This document shows, piece by piece, positions 1-11,000 of a stretch of DNA of 64,000 nt; the stretch's first letter is position 1, and each line of letters begins with the position of its first letter. A program made the position numbers and the translations under genes. The notes under the pieces are model-generated. The model was not told the DNA's origin, ran no database searches, and was given only the letters and a program-made list of their open reading frames with translations. Location of the stretch: NCBI RefSeq assembly GCF_000204055.1, contig NW_006768824.1, forward strand, positions 250,366 through 314,365, given 5' to 3'. Source of the DNA: Melampsora larici-populina 98AG31. Lineage: Eukaryota; Basidiomycota; Pucciniomycetes; Pucciniales; Melampsoraceae.

Positions 1-84
1 GGACATGATGAGGGGTGAGATACTTGAACGGTTGGAATTGGAGGTTTTGAAAGTGCTGTGTATGTGTATGTAGTATGTAGTGTA

Positions 85-209
85 CTCAAGGGAAATCGGC
101 AAACGTAACGTTAACGAGTTGTGAACGAGTTTCTCAATTCGAGGAAATTTTGAACCCGGACACCAAAATTCCGTTCATTCGAGTTTCAAACGAGTTAATT
201 CCCGCGGTG
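85..209. repeat. Half copy (one arm) of the MITE at 259-731
   Basis: The sequence ending in CCCGCGGTG at 209 resembles the right arm of the neighbouring MITE (600-731): same order of blocks, ending in a variant of TTCCCACGGTG. It has no partner arm of its own upstream in the window. The 8 bases after it (TAAGTATC) are mirrored just before the next element (GATACTTA), so the two ends form a small palindrome around 210-258. Probably a broken older copy. Confidence 0.6.
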
Positions 210-258
210 TAAGTATCGTTCAGGTTAGACTTCATGTTTGCACTGTGCTGATACTTAG

Positions 259-731
259 CACCGCGGGAATTATCAAGTTCAAACCCCAATTAAGCAGAAT
301 TGTGGTGTCCGAGTCCGCAACTCGTCTCACTTGCGGATCTAGTTCACATTATGTTCACAATACGTTCACAAGTTTCCCTCGGGTTTTTCTGATAACCCTT
401 TGTCATGAGACATACAAACCCTTTCAGACCGACAAGTGTCTTTCATAGTACATTCCCTGTCCTCGCTATTTACGCTTACCATAGACATGCCTTCAAGAAT
501 GTTTGGCAAATCCAGATTTGATGACTGTGGCATCCTTAAATCCAATGGAGTCAGGATGGCAAAGGAGCCTGACCCGTCCTTGGCCCGTCAGCCCACGTGA
601 GTACAGCTTGAGGGCAACTTGTGAACATATTGTGAACGTAATGTGAACTAGCTCCGTGATTGAGACAAGTTGCGGACTTGGACACCACAATTCTGCTCAA
701 TCGGGTTTTGAACTCAATAATTCCCACGGTG
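259..731. mobile_element. MITE with about 125-bp inverted arms
   Basis: The left arm (259 to about 385) starts CACCGCGGGAATTA. It is the reverse complement, with scattered mismatches, of the right arm (about 605-731) ending TTCCCACGGTG. Both arms carry the same ordered blocks, such as GCAGAATTGTGGTGTCC and GTTCACAATATG-like stretches. The 220-bp centre has no convincing coding capacity. The long arms and small size fit a non-autonomous DNA transposon or fold-back element. No clear target duplication could be set, so the superfamily is not assigned. Confidence 0.7.
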
Positions 732-1614
732 TAAACTAGTACAGCTGTTCCTTAAAAGCTTGGACAGTTGCTTTTGGTTTCTTGCTTTTTGTTTTTTTGT
801 TTTTTGCTTTTGTAAATCTGAAAAATGCTTCAAAATCACGTTGAAGCACTGATTTTTTTTTTGACAAATAATCCATGAGCATCTGATGGTATTTTCGTCA
901 AAAAACCTATTTTTTATAATACATGATTATGCTTTGAAAAAACAAAATGAATCATTTGTGTGAGGCTGTGAAACTTTCAGGCACAATTGCTGGGAGTCCT
1001 GTCACCTACGTGAGAGCTTTGATGACGTGGGTCAGGGTCATTATGAATAGGACTACATAGTCCTATTCACCACTGTTCTCACCTTTAACCTCACACTTAC
1101 CTCACAAAGATGTCCAACAAAGGTAAACAGAAAGAAGCTACTGTATCTTCAGACAAGTTCACTGGAGAAGTTGCTTCTACCAACTTTGAATCTGAAGTCA
1201 AAGATGAATACAACTCCGATCTCGTTATCAAATCTTCTAAAAAACCGTACTTGTCACAATCTGCTTTTTGCTATGCCGCCTGACATCCCCAAGGAGGTTG
1301 ACAACAGGTCAGTGTTTTATTTTTCATACTCTAGTGACAATATCTGAGAACTGACCGATGATCACTTTGTTACAAGTTTCACTGCTGAGCAAGCAAACCC
1401 CACTCTTGTAGCCAAACCAGCCATTGGTGGCTCTGTGAGGTGAGGGTTGTAATCCATTTTGATTGTTCTTGACTGTTGTGTTTTGATGGTTCTGACATAT
1501 ATGTAAGCAGCAGTTCATCATTGATGCCGTCACCCAAAGCTCAAGCACCTCAATGTAGAATTTGAGCCATTCAAGCGTGTTGAGCACATTTCGAATTCAA
1601 TCCAACTTTACCAG
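732..1614. other. Non-genic stretch with a short coding-like remnant
   Basis: Mostly AT-rich with T-runs near 780-860. A frame opening at ATG 1110 reads about 57 codons of Lys/Ser/Glu-rich protein to a stop at 1281-1283. The following text (to about 1310) makes sense only in another frame, so it looks like a frameshifted remnant, perhaps the decayed 5' part of the lysine-rich gene at 1615. A 1-kb AT-rich block without other signals follows. Confidence 0.4.
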
Positions 1615-2497
1615 ATGTTGAACATAGCAAGATCCTTCATGATCTCCAAGATCAACCTGAATCTTCAAGTTTCAAAAAAAAAGAAATCAAAAGAAGAAAA
1701 GAAATTAAAAAAAGAAAAGAAATTAAGAAAAGAAAAGAAATTAAGAAAAGAAAAGAAATTGAATGAAGAAAAGAAATTGGATGAAGAAAAGAAATCAAAC
1801 AAAGAAAAGAATTCAAAACGCAAATCACCCAAACAAAGTGGATCGGGCAAGCGTCAGAAGCGTAAAGTATCTGAGACAAGTGAATCAGACAACCTAGAGG
1901 CAAAGGTAAGTCTCCTCATATTCATTTAGTGGTCAAGCTTGAACTAACCAACTGGTTCACCGCTAGGCACAGAGTCCAATTCAAATTGAATGGCCCCTGA
2001 GCCCAGGGCTTGGTTCTTCCACGCCGCCAGCGCTTGGTTTTTCCACTCCGCCAGACAATCTTGAGCTGCACCCGAGTCTCAGAGTCAAGGAAACCTACAA
2101 ATCAATGGCTGAACATGTGACAAGCGAAGAGTTTGAAGAACTTGAAGAATCAATAGTCAGAGAAGTTTGTATTTGGGTTGGTTATGAGATCTGGCAGGAG
2201 AGAGAACAAAAGGAGATTAAGAGGGCTCCTTCAACATCAAAGCGCGTTCAAATTAAACCTGTCAAGCTGATGTATAAGAAGGTCACCAGCACACCTAAAG
2301 GTGTCTCGCATACCAACTCATTCCTAATTGACCCTTTTGACACCAGTCCAGAAGAGTTCAAAACTCTTGGAATGATCGAGGTTGACCAATACGTACAGGA
2401 TATGTCACTCAACCTCACCAATCCCGACCCACCCAAAGAACTCTCATGGATTGTGACTGAACAAACACTGACACAAGCTGACCGTTTTACAATATAG
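1615..2497 (+). CDS. Hypothetical protein with a lysine-rich KEKK repeat region, two exons
   Basis: Not recognised. Exon 1 (1615-1905) encodes a short head followed by about 45 residues of degenerate tandem units of the type (R/K)KEKKL, then a basic Ser-rich tail. The intron 1906-1966 (GTAAGT donor, CTAG acceptor) keeps phase 0. Exon 2 (1967-2497) opens with a small duplicated Gly-Leu-Gly-Ser-Thr-Pro-Pro-like unit and continues as an acidic then mixed domain to a stop at 2495-2497. The total is about 273 residues. A run of nine A at about 1674 precedes the repeat, and the sequence just upstream reads plausibly in another frame, so the true start may lie upstream beyond a frameshift. The K-rich tract suggests nuclear or nucleic-acid contact, but that is inference only. 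Confidence 0.45.
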
Positions 2498-2499
2498 CA

Positions 2500-3460
2500 T
2501 GAAGGGCAGTAAAGCTTGTATTCTCTCCTTGGGTGAATCCACTGATGTTGCATTGCAGATGCGCCTGGAAGCCGGTATGGGTCATAAAATCCTTGTCGCA
2601 TGTTTTGCTGGTCAAAGGATTGATCAAAGGGCATGGATATTTGACTGTGTCGGTGTCTGCAAGCTTTTGTCCTTTGCGGACGGTTCACAATATAGTCGTG
2701 AAGGGCAGTAAAGCTTGTATCTCTCCTTGGGTGAATTCAACTGATGTTGGATTGTCAGATGCGCCTGGAAGCCGCTATGGGTCATAAACTCCTTGTCGCA
2801 TGTTTTGCTGGTTGAAGGATTGATGAGAAGGCATCTATATTTGGCTGTGTCGGTGTCTGCAAGCTTTTGTCTTTTGCGGGAACTTTTGTGATACGGCATG
2901 AAGGGTTGTAAAGCTTGTATTTTCTCCTCAGGTGAATTCAACTGATGTTGGATCGTCAGATGCGCCTGGAAGCCGCTATGGGTCATAAACTTATTGTTGC
3001 ATGTTTCAATGGTCAAAGGATTGATGAGAGGGCATCTATATTTGGCTGTGTTGGTGTTTGCAAGCTTTTGTCTTTTGCGGTAACCTTTGTGATACGGCAT
3101 GAAATGCTGTAAAGCTTGTATTCTCTCCTCAGGTGAATTCAACTGATGTTGGATTGTCAGATGCGACCGGAATCCACTATGGGTCATAAACTCCTTGTTG
3201 CATGTTCTGTTGGTCGAAGGATTGATGAGAGGGCATGTATAATTGGCTGTGTCGGTGTCTGCAAGCTTTTGTCTTTGGCGGTAACCTTCTTGATATGGCA
3301 TGAAGGGCTGTAAAGCTTGTATTCTCTCCTCAGGTGAATTCAACTGATGTCGGATTGTCAGATGCAACTGGAAGCCGCTATGGGTCATAAACTCCTTGTT
3401 GCATGTTTCGTTGGTCGAAGGATTGATGAGAGGGCATGTATATTCGGCTGTATATTTGGC
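2500..3460. repeat. About 201-bp tandem repeat encoding 67-residue zinc-finger units
   Basis: The marker GAATTCAACTGATGT recurs at 2733, 2934, 3135 and 3336, giving a period of about 201 bp (67 codons). A more diverged unit lies at about 2526. On the minus strand each unit encodes one C2H2-like finger plus a linker. The repeats keep the reading frame over most of the array, so they arose within coding sequence. Confidence 0.85.
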
Positions 3461-4467
3461 TGGAGCTGGACCTGTTGGATTTGGAGCCTCAGGTGAGGGC
3501 ATATAGGGCTTTCGGTCTGCAATTGTCGTGAGGCCATGATGGAATTTCAGGTGGGATACATATTCCTTGTAGCTTGAAGCAACACCGGGGTTGCATTCCC
3601 CAATCAAACAGTGTCCCCAGTCCTGACCGGAACGTTGTACCCTGACATGGTGGGCTAGGGCCCTGCTGGAAGTGTACTTGAAAGTGTCATCGCATCCTGT
3701 TTCTGAACAAGGCAGGGGGACAAACTGGTGTGCTTCCAAGATATGCCGCTCAAGATCCCTCTTGGTGTTTGCCTTCATCTGGCACCGTTCGTCAGAGTCG
3801 CGGAGTATCATAGTACATGTATAAGATTGGTATCCGGGTAGTGTTTGCCTGTGTTGGTCTTTCTTTGCTTTCTTAGTGGTACATGTCTTCATATGCCTAG
3901 AGATCTCTCACAGACTGAGACTGGTTTGGGTACAATCTGGGATTATACATCTGTATTCATGAAAGGATCTGAGGTCTCTTGATCCACCGTTGATGGCTGA
4001 AGTGCTCTCCAAGGGGTTATTTCCTTCAGCGTAAACAGTTGTGTTTATCCTGGAATAAAATTCAACAAATTCATCAGATGCCTTTGGCTCGTAGTTGGAA
4101 GTCCCTTCCTCCATTTGAGCTCTGGCAGCGCCGTTGATGAAGAGAGCCATCCCTGTGGAATCTTCAGCTGAAACATCTTCATTGTAAGTCATGTCCGCCT
4201 CCTCCTCATCCTCCCCTCCTTCCACTGTTTGAGGTTCAATTAGAGTTTCCTCTTCATGATTCACTTCATGATCATCCATGAGGTCTGTGCTTGATGGCTC
4301 CATCCAGGCTGAAGGAAGGGATGAGAACCAGATATCAGTTTGAGTTCAGGATGGAGTTGAGAGAAAAAGACTGACACACCAGTACTTGATCCGGCCACCA
4401 TTGGATCATCTTGATGATTGTCTCTGTCAAGTCGACTCATTGAATTCAGTCTCATCACATGGTCCAT
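2624..4467 (-). pseudogene. C2H2-type zinc-finger protein with tandem fingers, interrupted by TGA
   Basis: Minus-strand gene. A first exon from ATG 4467 joins, over an intron at 4309-4379 (GT-AG, phase kept), to an acidic N-terminal region (4308-3911). An in-frame TGA (3908-3910) falls inside the first zinc finger: the two Cys (CIIPDC) lie before it and the His-x3-Cys-type end lies after it, in the same frame. The frame then runs open from 3907 to 2624, covering C2H2 units and four or five 67-residue repeats, each with Cys-x(n)-Cys, a MTHSGF-type segment and paired His. The protein ends in a frame-shifted copy of the repeat, so the 3' end is eroded too. A DNA-binding role is inferred from the fingers. 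With the TGA and decayed tail this is probably a pseudogene. An unrecognised intron over the TGA is less likely because the flanks continue the finger exactly. Confidence 0.65.
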
Positions 4468-5296
4468 CAGGTTTTTCTGGAGTGGATTGTGCTGATAATC
4501 TGATGATTTCTGGAGGTAGACAATTTTATCGTAAGGTGATTTTTTTCTATATCAGTGATGTCAGATTGGAAGATATCTATATCCCTCATGGAGGCTTTAC
4601 AATGCTTGAATTGTTCAGTGAGATGATCCCATTCAGGGTTATTGCCAGTATAAAGAGCCGCTGTTCCACTATGTTTCGTTCTATCCAAATGATGGAGTAT
4701 GAGCTGGGCTGTATCAAGATTGAAAGACATTTAGGTCCGAGCTTGGCAGCATCTTCCACCACTCCCCTCTGCATAGCATGAAAGGAAATTGTCTGTTTGA
4801 GCCCAGAGAGATTTGCGATGTGGCATAGAGAGTTGGAAAAGGCTGTCCCATAAGAATACCGCTGCAACGAGTCAACTTGCAGATCACAGGGGCAGTTGTA
4901 TGATTCCACTCCACTGCAAGGTTTGATTGTTGTTGAGCATGCTGGAAAACACCATTGAGGGTGTTTCCAATGACCAGACTGTGTCTCAGAGCATGTATCA
5001 AGATCCAGTGGATGGGACAGATCATGGGACATTGGAGTTGTGGTCAAACAAAATGAATCAAACCTTCTGTCTGCCCATCTTTATTGCCCTTGTCAAAAGC
5101 CACCTCAATAAAACATCCTAGCACATCCTCCATTTTGGCAGCTCCACTGGAATCGGGTTTCATGAAGATTTCAATATGTTGATATTACATTACGTTGTTA
5201 TTCTGATACCCTTGACCGAGGCCGAGAGCACCGGCCCGGCATCCAGTTGCAAGAGCAAGAGAGACCGTAAGTGTTAGAGATGGTAAAATGTAATTA
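4468..5296. other. Coding-like remnant, unassigned
   Basis: On the minus strand, segments at about 5047-4714 and 4730-4470 look protein-like in different frames (for example a Trp/Cys-rich stretch near 4900-4750 and a His/Leu-rich one near 4720-4600). No single frame survives and no family is recognised. This may be the upstream part of the zinc-finger gene after frameshifts. From 5130 to 5290 nothing is seen. Confidence 0.3.
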
Positions 5297-5382
5297 TGTG
5301 TCTGATGGGATTCGAACCCATGACCTCAGTGCTAACTGAGACACATGCTAGAGTGCTGCCTTTGCCACTAGGCTACAGACGC
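5297..5382 (-). tRNA. tRNA-like gene with long variable arm (class II, Leu/Ser type); possibly tRNA-derived repeat
   Basis: Reading the minus strand from 5382: acceptor GCGTCTG pairs with CAGACAC (one mismatch). The D arm GCCT/AGGC has a GG-containing loop, the variable stem CTCAG/CTGAG is perfect, and the T arm ATGGG/CCCAT encloses TTCGAAT. The A box (TAGCCTAGTGG) and B box (GGTTCGAATCC) match the RNA polymerase III consensus. The anticodon arm is irregular: only GCAC/GTGT with an 8-base loop TCTAGCAT. This leaves the anticodon uncertain and suggests a decayed tRNA or the head of a tRNA-derived SINE. No CCA is encoded, as expected for a eukaryote. Confidence 0.6.
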
Positions 5383-5667
5383 TTGTGTTGCCAATGTTGT
5401 CACTGTGGTGGGTACATGTCTCTACAATACAGCTCCTCCAGACTGCAAGTGATTAATCATGCAAGCACACTTCCAACAGCTCAACAGTAAGCAATCTTGA
5501 TATTTCCGTGTCCCAACTGGAACATCCAGTGTAAGCTAGTTTGGCGAGTGTTGCGGTGTTCATGTGCCGGACAGCCATGATAGTGACCTTACAGCGGGGA
5601 TAATACATTCCCTTACTAAGAGCACCCTGATCCTCTGCGTCTTGAATTGCTGACAACACCACTGGCG

Positions 5668-5800
5668 CACCGCTAATTTTTCATAGCAGGGTGATTCAGC
5701 GCTATGAAAAATGGCCAATCACTACGCTATTTTTTCTAAGGCGCTATGTAAATAGAAAGCGGAGCGCGTAAATAAACCGCTTGGCTCCGCTATGCCGTTT
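5668..5800. repeat. Cluster of GCGCTAT / ATAGCGC motifs, left set
   Basis: Contains repeated CGCTA(T) and its complement, including CATAGC, GCGCTATG, ACGCTAT, GGCGCTATG and CCGCTATG, several of them able to pair. A similar cluster lies at 7257-7480. Such motif-dense ends are typical of subterminal regions of DNA transposons, but no clean terminal inverted repeat or target duplication is visible. Confidence 0.5.
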
Positions 5801-5936
5801 TTGGAGGGAAGATAGTGAAAAAAAGCACAGTATTGGTTTTTTCATTTTGGCCATTTTTGAACCAACATGTGTTCTATTATTCACGGCAGAGTGTGGATGA
5901 TCGATTGCTGGTTCTTGTCTTATGCCTTGGAAACCT

Positions 5937-6662
5937 GAAACAATTAATCCGGAAAAGGTTTTGGATACTAAGGATTGGGATCTCTTTGGATGTGTTTTCT
6001 TTTCCCTAGCATTGATTGGTTATATTCAAACTGTTTGTGCTATTGGTCTTTTTTTGTTTGTATAGTGATTTGCCAAAGATCAATGCATTTGTTTTACCAA
6101 CCAAAGAAATGTTTGTTTATTCAGGTCTATTAGATCTCTTAGATGAAGATGAATCTCTTACAGCCGCAATCATTGCTCACAAGGTCTTTTAACCTTCCTC
6201 ACTACATTTTGTTTCCACCAAACTCATCTATCTCTCTCTTTATCTTTAGATTCACAGATCGCACATGTCATCAAGAGACATGCAGTTGAAAACATGGGAT
6301 TCTCAGCGTTATCTGCAGTAGCATTTGATGTGATTAGAGGGATCTCATTTGCTTTGACAATCAGTTTTCCAATCGTTTCAGATGGATTAGCTACTATGAT
6401 CAATTTAAACAATGTAGTAGCAGAAAGAGCTTATAGGAGGAAACCAGAAACTAAAGCTGATGAGCTTGGACTCTTGGTTTGTCTATCCTTCCCCTCCCTC
6501 CCCTCACATCTTATTTTGAGAATACTAATGTGACTTCTGTAAAAAACGATTGATTATGGCTAGAGCAAGTTGAAAATTAACAAAAAGAAATAGGTGAAGT
6601 GAATTGGTCAGATGACGTTCCTTGGACACAAACTCATCCAACTGGTCAAAATCGTGAGATGG
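5937..6662 (+). pseudogene. OMA1-like (M48 family) mitochondrial metallopeptidase remnant
   Basis: Three exon pieces can be read: about 5937-5997 (ends DWDLF), 6064-6189 (DLPKINAF...LPTKE...AAIIAHK) and 6262-6475 (IAHVIKRHAVENM... to ETKADELGLL), plus a THP-containing scrap at about 6600-6660. Order and motifs match OMA1, the inner-membrane zinc protease that cleaves OPA1 in animals. In active M48 enzymes the joined motif is HExxH with a third zinc ligand Glu in ETEAD. Here the splice junction gives HKIAH and the later motif reads ETKAD, so both key Glu are Lys. Frame breaks at the first junction and the missing 30-40 residues before THP also point to a dead fragment. It lies between two GCGCTAT clusters, with hAT DNA downstream. 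Confidence 0.75.
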
Positions 6663-7256
6663 TGAGTGTTTTTAAATCATTTACTTTCCTCCTTCCTTTC
6701 TCTGTCCCTGCTATGTCATCAATAGGATGTAGAGTTGATTGATTTTTAATTTGGTTTGGGGATTTCTTATCAAGTGTATAATGATTCAATCAAACATAAA
6801 GAGTTGTATGCCTCTTAAGTTTATTTGTTCACCTGTTTGTCTTTTTTTTGAAATTGTACGCTTGGTTGTTCATTTATCCAATCGATCGTTTCTCCATTTG
6901 TAATTGATGAAGCGCCTAAGCACTATTTGCAATACCAAGATGAACATCAACTTGCTTTCTGAAAAACCGTAAATAGGATCCTTCTGCCCGCCTCTGCCCA
7001 ATTTTAAATGCTGAGCTTGGTCAACCAGGCAAAATACCAGGTGTCCGGGTTGCAGTCATATTATGTACAATGGATGGACTTTTGGTGTACTACAGCTGAT
7101 CATAAGGCAGGACCCTTGGCAAACAAGTGACCACCCAATTTCAGAGCCTACCAAAAGTCTGCCTTCTCCACATATTGAAACTGACCAAAATTAGTCGGTC
7201 ATCCTTGGCGGACATATGACCACCAGATGTGTCTGTGGTGTTATATTTCCATCTAC
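6663..7256. other. Non-genic stretch
   Basis: AT-rich sequence after the OMA1-like remnant. A degenerate duplicated phrase (GGCGGACATATGACCACC-like, compare GCAAACAAGTGACCACCC) occurs at about 7114-7222. No reading frame or RNA gene is supported. Confidence 0.4.
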
Positions 7257-7480
7257 CTACTACATATCTTGCTTGGTGCGCTATGAGATTCCTGGCGCTC
7301 TGTCGCGCTATGTTGCCTTATAGTGGTGCAATGTTTTGCTATACAGAGTGCACAAAAAAATCACTATATTTCCTAGGGTCTGGCCCTAGCTATAGCGGAG
7401 GTGAAAAACCGCTATGCCAAAAAAGGCCTAGCACGGGGGGAGCGCGCGCTAGGCTAACGCTCCGCCCGCGCTATTTCGGG
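7257..7480. repeat. Cluster of GCGCTAT / ATAGCGC motifs, right set
   Basis: Holds GCGCTATGAG, GCGCTATGTT, TTGCTATAC, AGCTATAGCGG, CCGCTATGCC, GCGCTAGG and CGCGCTATTTC. Much of it is GC-rich and self-complementary (for example GGGAGCGCGCGCTAGG). Together with 5668-5800 it frames the OMA1-like remnant. Confidence 0.5.
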
Positions 7481-8094
7481 CAGAGCAGCGGGGTGTTGTT
7501 GCTGAAGCCAAGGTTTTTTGATTTACACGGTTCATGACATAACCCTTATGATGGTCCAATGCATATTGCACAAGGTTTACAAATTTGGTGCTCATAGTTT
7601 GGCTAGAAATTGAAACCATTCTAGCAGCAACACACAAACCGGACCGCGGGGAAAAACGGCCTACGGTACGGCGCGGTACGGTCTAGACACCGTAGACTGC
7701 GGTCCGGCCCGCTACGGTCAAACCGTACCGTAGTCTGGGAATACCCGGATAGTAAGGGGGTGTAGCCGTACCGCTGTATCCGCCTTCGGAGTTATCACCA
7801 CCGTAGTTCGGAGTGAAGTACGATCACTACGGTTTCTTCAGCCTCAAGTTCCAGAATCCCGATATGGTAAGATTTCGACGATTTGGTCCTCATTCATCCC
7901 GATCAAGATCCTTAACAGCAAGGGATAGATTCAAAAGACAAGCAAGGGATGTTTTAATTTGGGTTCGTTCGTTTCTTTTTTGTCATTTTTCTTTTCTCTT
8001 CCCACTTTTCTCCATCGTTTCCCTTCCTTCACAGTTTCTTTTTAACTTTTATCCTTTACCTTCAATAATTCTTCTTTGAGTTTGACGCTGAACC

Positions 8095-11000
8095 ATGTCA
8101 TCTGTATTATCTGCTCCCAAAACTCAGAGTTCAAATTCCCAAGCCTCCCAATCTCAGTCTTGTTCTTGTCGCTCTAGTCGTGTTAGCCCTCTTCGCCGTG
8201 ATTCTACTTTTGTCCCAACTTCGGCTGACTCTCGTAGGTCGTTATATGCACCCGATGAAGAAGACGAAAGCGGTGCCGACAAAGACCCAGAGGATGATCC
8301 AGAAGAGGATGCAATCATGGACTCTGGAGCTGGAGAACCTCATACCCCAACACGACCTACTGCTCTTGCCCCTCGACCTANNNNNNNNNNNNNNNNNNNN
8401 NNNNNNNNNNNNNNNNNNNNNNNNNNNNNNNNNNNNNNNNNNNNNNNNNNNNNNNNNNNNNNNNNNNNNNNNNNNNNNNNAAAGCCTCGAAAGATTGCTG
8501 CCAAAGGCAAAGGCAAAGGTACTCGGTCAACAGTAACTGTAAGTACCTTTGCCTAGATCAATGTTTTATTTCCTGTTAATTTCACATATTCCTCCGTTCT
8601 CCATTCTTTCTCAGGACTTTACTGTCCCTAAAGAGATTGATGTTGATCAAGTAAGCCCCACGGCGCCTCCTGCAAAGGCCTTCCGAGCTCAATCCAAAAG
8701 AGTTATGCATCTTTTGTCGTATTACAAACCCATTCCGGTCCAGCTCAAACAAGATGTAAGCTTGTTTCGATACTTATAATTACCTCAGTTTGATTTGAAC
8801 TCACCAACATTTTTATAACAGCCAATCGGTGTATTACGCGGATACGAGTGCAGGTTTTGTCCTGAGACATGTGCTCGGGGTATTGATGGGAACAGCAACC
8901 TATATGGCCATCAAGACGGCGACAAAAATCGGGCTCCATGTCTGGGACGAAGCAAAGCGATGAAGGAGAAAGATCATGGTCTTCCTCCTACATACCAAGA
9001 ACGAAACAAGACCAGTGCAACCGAATCATCATTGGCTGAATTGATGAAAAGCTTTGTCAACCGACCACCGTTCGATATTGATATCCTCAATGTCTTATTA
9101 GTCATCTGGCTATTAAGACATGCCCTCCCATGGGTTCGATTTCAAGACCCGACTCTCAGGGCAGCTTTCCATCTCACCCATCCCAAGGCCGACATCAGGA
9201 GCCCAACTTGGGCAGCCTCTACCGCGAAAGAGTTGTATAGCTCTTTATATGAGCAGCTAATCAGCAACATCAAGGTTTGATAGGTTTCATCTTCGATTTC
9301 ATGACATCATCTGGTATCTAATTGTACCTTTTGTCCCTTCATTTGTTTCGCTGCAGGATAACCAAAGTAAGATATGTCTTGTACATGACGGATGGACAAC
9401 TAAAGGGAACCGACTTGCTTTCATTGGGGTCACCGCCACTTGGATTGATTCAAACTGGAAGTACCAAACGAGCCATCTCACTTTGAAGTTGGCAACTTGG
9501 CACCACTGTGGCGCTCTTCTTGCCAGACCAGTTGGTAAGTTTCTGATTAAACATGGACTTCACAAGAAGGTATGTCTTGTTTGTCACCTTTTTCCATACT
9601 TTTGCATTTTCTGAACAATCATAACATCTTTCTCATTAATGCTCTCCTCTAGGTATTGGCACAAACCACGGATTCAGGCTCCAACAACAATACTATGGCC
9701 GAAGAACTCGAGAAGATGTTCAAGAACACCAACGATTCCGTTTACTGGGATTCCGCATTGAATCATGTCCGTTGCTACTGTCATAAGCTCGCACTTGTGG
9801 TAAAACATGGCCTCAAGACGATGAACATCTCAGTAGGTCATGTGAAGCCCACAACTCGACCAGGAGCAACAATCCCAGTTCCCACTATTGTCCTCAATAC
9901 TGGTGACGATGACATTGATGTACCCTCATCATCTGATGAGGATGATGCAGGTTTAACACCAACAAATGGCGATCCTGATGGTGAAGATGACGATTCAGCA
10001 CCACAGGAACCAGTCGACACGACCGAGCTGGTTAAACGGGCTCTACTGAAGGTGATTATCTCATCACACTACTGTCTTAACCTGAACAGTATAAGAAACT
10101 AAATTTATCTTCTAATTTCCAGTGCGACAAGGTCGTATCATTGATCTGTTCAAGTTCATCACGTCGACAGTGGTTCAACACACGCGCCAAAGCTCAAGGT
10201 CTCAAGAGTATCATTCACGGATGGGGTGTCCGGTGGAATGCCAAGGCCGATAGCTGAAGGCGTGCAGCGGCTGGACATGAGGTTAGTTACACTCTTGACA
10301 TCTGTCTACTTTTGGAAGTTACTCTTACACTTCTGTTCTTATAGATTATAAACGGGATGCTACACACCAATTCCAAAACCAATCGATTCTTCCGAGGATT
10401 GACCATCTCCGAGGAAGAGTGGAATGCAGTGCGTGAGGTAAACAATGTCCTTGAGGTGAGTTATTTTGGTCTTTGTCCCAGTGAACCATTTTGATTGACC
10501 TTCACTTCAAACAGGTGTTCGAGCGTGCCACGAAACGGATGGAAGGAGACTTTGCATCCGGATGCAAAGTCCTTTCTGAATATCGCAAGGTTCAGAGTGA
10601 GTTTCAGGTACTCAAGAAGGACAGCACATACCCCAGCCTCGATGTCATGATCACCGAGATGCTCAAGCACCTCCAACATTACGCCGAGGAGGCTGCCAAA
10701 AGCCAGGTTGTCCAGATCGCGACCATTCTCAACCCACGACATCGGTTGAATTATATCAAGAAGTTTTACTCCAACGTTGAAGTTCAAGCGGAAAGCTCGT
10801 TGGAGTATATGTTTTCTGCTTACTCTGACAGTATGCCCAAACCTTGAGCTGTTTCAGTGGAAGTTATTTCGAACCCAGCGGATGTTAGTGAAGATGAAGA
10901 AGACAACTTGTTTCCAGCTGCACCGGCAAATGAGGCTCCTCTGGACTACCAACTCGAGCTGAAGCGCTATTTGGAGGGTGCCCATCCCATTGGCAAAGGT

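Noticed and set aside
1652..1903. Minus-strand frames rich in Phe/Leu/Ser opposite the KEKK region
   Set aside because: They are the complement of an AAGAAA-type low-complexity repeat and have no independent support.
5296..5490. Short plus-strand protein MCLMGFEPMTS...
   Set aside because: The MGFEPMTS string is the known artefact of translating the complement of a tRNA T-arm; the tRNA-like gene explains it.
10255..10847. TGA as a recoded sense codon
   Set aside because: Intact genes in the window (C2H2 factor, left KDZ cargo gene) end with TGA, so it works as a stop here.
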